Assembly (NCBI RefSeq): GCF_023169945.1
Contig: NZ_AP025591.1
Span: 1,572,501-1,636,500 of the forward strand
Length of the DNA stretch: 64,000 nucleotides
From: Anaeromyxobacter oryzae
GTDB taxonomy: Bacteria > Myxococcota > Myxococcia > Myxococcales > Anaeromyxobacteraceae
Reading direction: 5' to 3'
The position numbers and the translations under genes are program-made. Below, in pieces: positions 63,153 to 64,000 of this stretch; positions within the stretch are counted from its first letter, which is position 1; every line of letters begins with the position of its first letter. A model generated the notes under the pieces. The model was given only the letters and a program-made list of their open reading frames with translations, was not told the origin of the DNA and ran no database searches.

Positions 63153-64000
63153 TCACCTCTGGTGATCGAGGCACGCGTCCGCGATCTCCATCCGCGCGAC
63201 CTCGATCGTGGTTCCGGCGAGGGCGAGCCCCTTCGCGTCGCGCCAGGCGCGCTCGGCCGCGCTACCGCGGCGGTAGCCCTCGCCGCCCATGGCCTGGAGG
63301 CAGGCGCCGGCGGCCCGCTCGGCCTCCTCGGCGCAGAAGACCTTCGCGCAGCGGACGACCGCGTCGGCGTCGGGATCGCCGGTCGCGGAGAGCCAGGCGG
63401 CGCGGTGGCAGAGGAGCTCGGCCGCTTCGGTCCGGGAGAGCACCGCCGCGAGCGCGAAGCCCACCTCCTGCCGCGCCAGCACGGGCCGGCCGTCGCGCAT
63501 CCGCGCGCTCGCGTGGCGGTGGGCGGCGCGCAGGACGCCGCGCATGAGCCCTGCGGCGGCGATGGCGAGGGAGAGGTCGGCGTCGCGGCGATACCGGGCG
63601 CTCGCGGCCCGATCCGGGCGCGGGGCCGAGACGCGCGCCGCCGCGACCGGAGCATCGTCGGCGTCCAGCGCGGAGACCGGCAGGCCGTCGAGGCCGAGCA
63701 GCGCGGCGGGCGGGCCGACCCGGATCCCCGGATCGCCCGGAGCGACGAGGCAGAGCGCCTCGGCGCCGTCGGCCTCAGCGAAGACCGCGACGAGGTCGGC
63801 GACCGGCGCGTTCGTCACGAGCGGCTTCGCCGCCGTGAGCCGCCAGCCATCCCCGGCGCGTCGCAGGCGCGCCGGGCCGCGCTCCGCGGCGTCCGCGAGC
63901 GCCACCGCGCCGACCCGCTCGCCCGCGTCGAAGGCGGCGGCGTCCCCGGGCGCGAGCGCGCCAGGGAGGAACGCGGCCGCGAGTGACGCGAGCTGGCGCG
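63153..64000 (-). CDS. acyl-CoA dehydrogenase (partial, N-terminus outside window)
   Basis: The frame is open to the window edge, with 282 C-terminal codons visible. The C-terminal four-helix domain is typical ([61 protein letters not shown]). The catalytic Glu is not certain. It is the first visible gene of the operon dehydrogenase - carboxylase beta - enoyl-CoA hydratase - BKACE, which resembles leucine (isovaleryl-CoA) or isoprenoid (citronellyl-CoA) degradation. Confidence 0.85.
   Translation of the reverse strand, partial: RQLASLAAAFLPGALAPGDAAAFDAGERVGAVALADAAERGPARLRRAGDGWRLTAAKPLVTNAPVADLVAVFAEADGAEALCLVAPGDPGIRVGPPAALLGLDGLPVSALDADDAPVAAARVSAPRPDRAASARYRRDADLSLAIAAAGLMRGVLRAAHRHASARMRDGRPVLARQEVGFALAAVLSRTEAAELLCHRAAWLSATGDPDADAVVRCAKVFCAEEAERAAGACLQAMGGEGYRRGSAAERAWRDAKGLALAGTTIEVARMEIADACLDHQR

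Overview
The window is very GC-rich, densely coding DNA with strong G/C third-position bias. Multiheme cytochromes c, many sigma-54 activators and sigma-54 type promoters, and secreted lipoproteins suggest an Anaeromyxobacter-like member of the Myxococcota. That assignment is an inference from gene content; no rRNA or other marker gene is present, and I found no tRNA, CRISPR array or intact insertion sequence.

Layout. 1-6.6 kb: two multiheme cytochromes (one an octaheme tetrathionate-reductase-type protein) divergent from a PAS/sigma-54 activator, then a sensor kinase and a YeiH-type sulfate exporter homologue. 6.7-9.2 kb: a thioredoxin / CcdA / permease / mini-thioredoxin operon. 9.5-14 kb: a DUF190-CBS protein, an ECF sigma factor divergent from an AhpD-like protein, a chloroperoxidase-type hydrolase and a lipoprotein. 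14.3-17.3 kb: metK divergent from a GAF/sigma-54 activator, with palindromic operators between them.

17.4-31.5 kb is the most interesting region. Twelve closely spaced minus-strand genes read: porin, substrate-binding protein, two permeases, ATPase, a nitrogenase-like HDK set, radical SAM protein, SDR, an MFS-flavin-domain fusion and a second radical SAM protein. The catalytic subunits keep three plus one cluster cysteines and lack the FeMo-cofactor ligands. Both radical SAM proteins carry an unusual C-x8-C-x2-C motif. It resembles neither N2 fixation nor a textbook DPOR, COR, CfbCD or methylthio-alkane reductase locus. 31.9-38.4 kb: a second MFS protein, a cystathionine gamma-synthase/homoserine sulfhydrylase family enzyme, a second YeiH exporter, a tiny unknown protein and a siroheme sulfite/nitrite reductase. 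With metK and its operators, this places the nitrogenase-like operon inside a sulfur/methionine/SAM neighbourhood, so a role in scavenging or reducing an organosulfur compound is the leading hypothesis.

38.6-49 kb is a copper/stress island: a CopA ATPase with DUF2933 and ICMT-like partners, a cytochrome c, a Met-rich secreted protein, two copies of a small secreted M-x-G-K-D-H repeat protein (plus a third fragment at 14.1 kb), and several decaying genes. Three promoters here share a GTGAC-N7-GTCAC site upstream of a sigma-54 -24/-12 element, which defines a small regulon. 49.7-55.4 kb: exported MsrB/MsrA, a methyltransferase, a hemerythrin, a hydrolase, a cNMP-binding protein and a 3-hydroxyisobutyrate-dehydrogenase-like enzyme. 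55.7-59.7 kb: two lipoproteins and a LCM-type methyltransferase. 59.8-64 kb: an acyl-CoA catabolic operon resembling leucine/isoprenoid degradation that runs off the window end.
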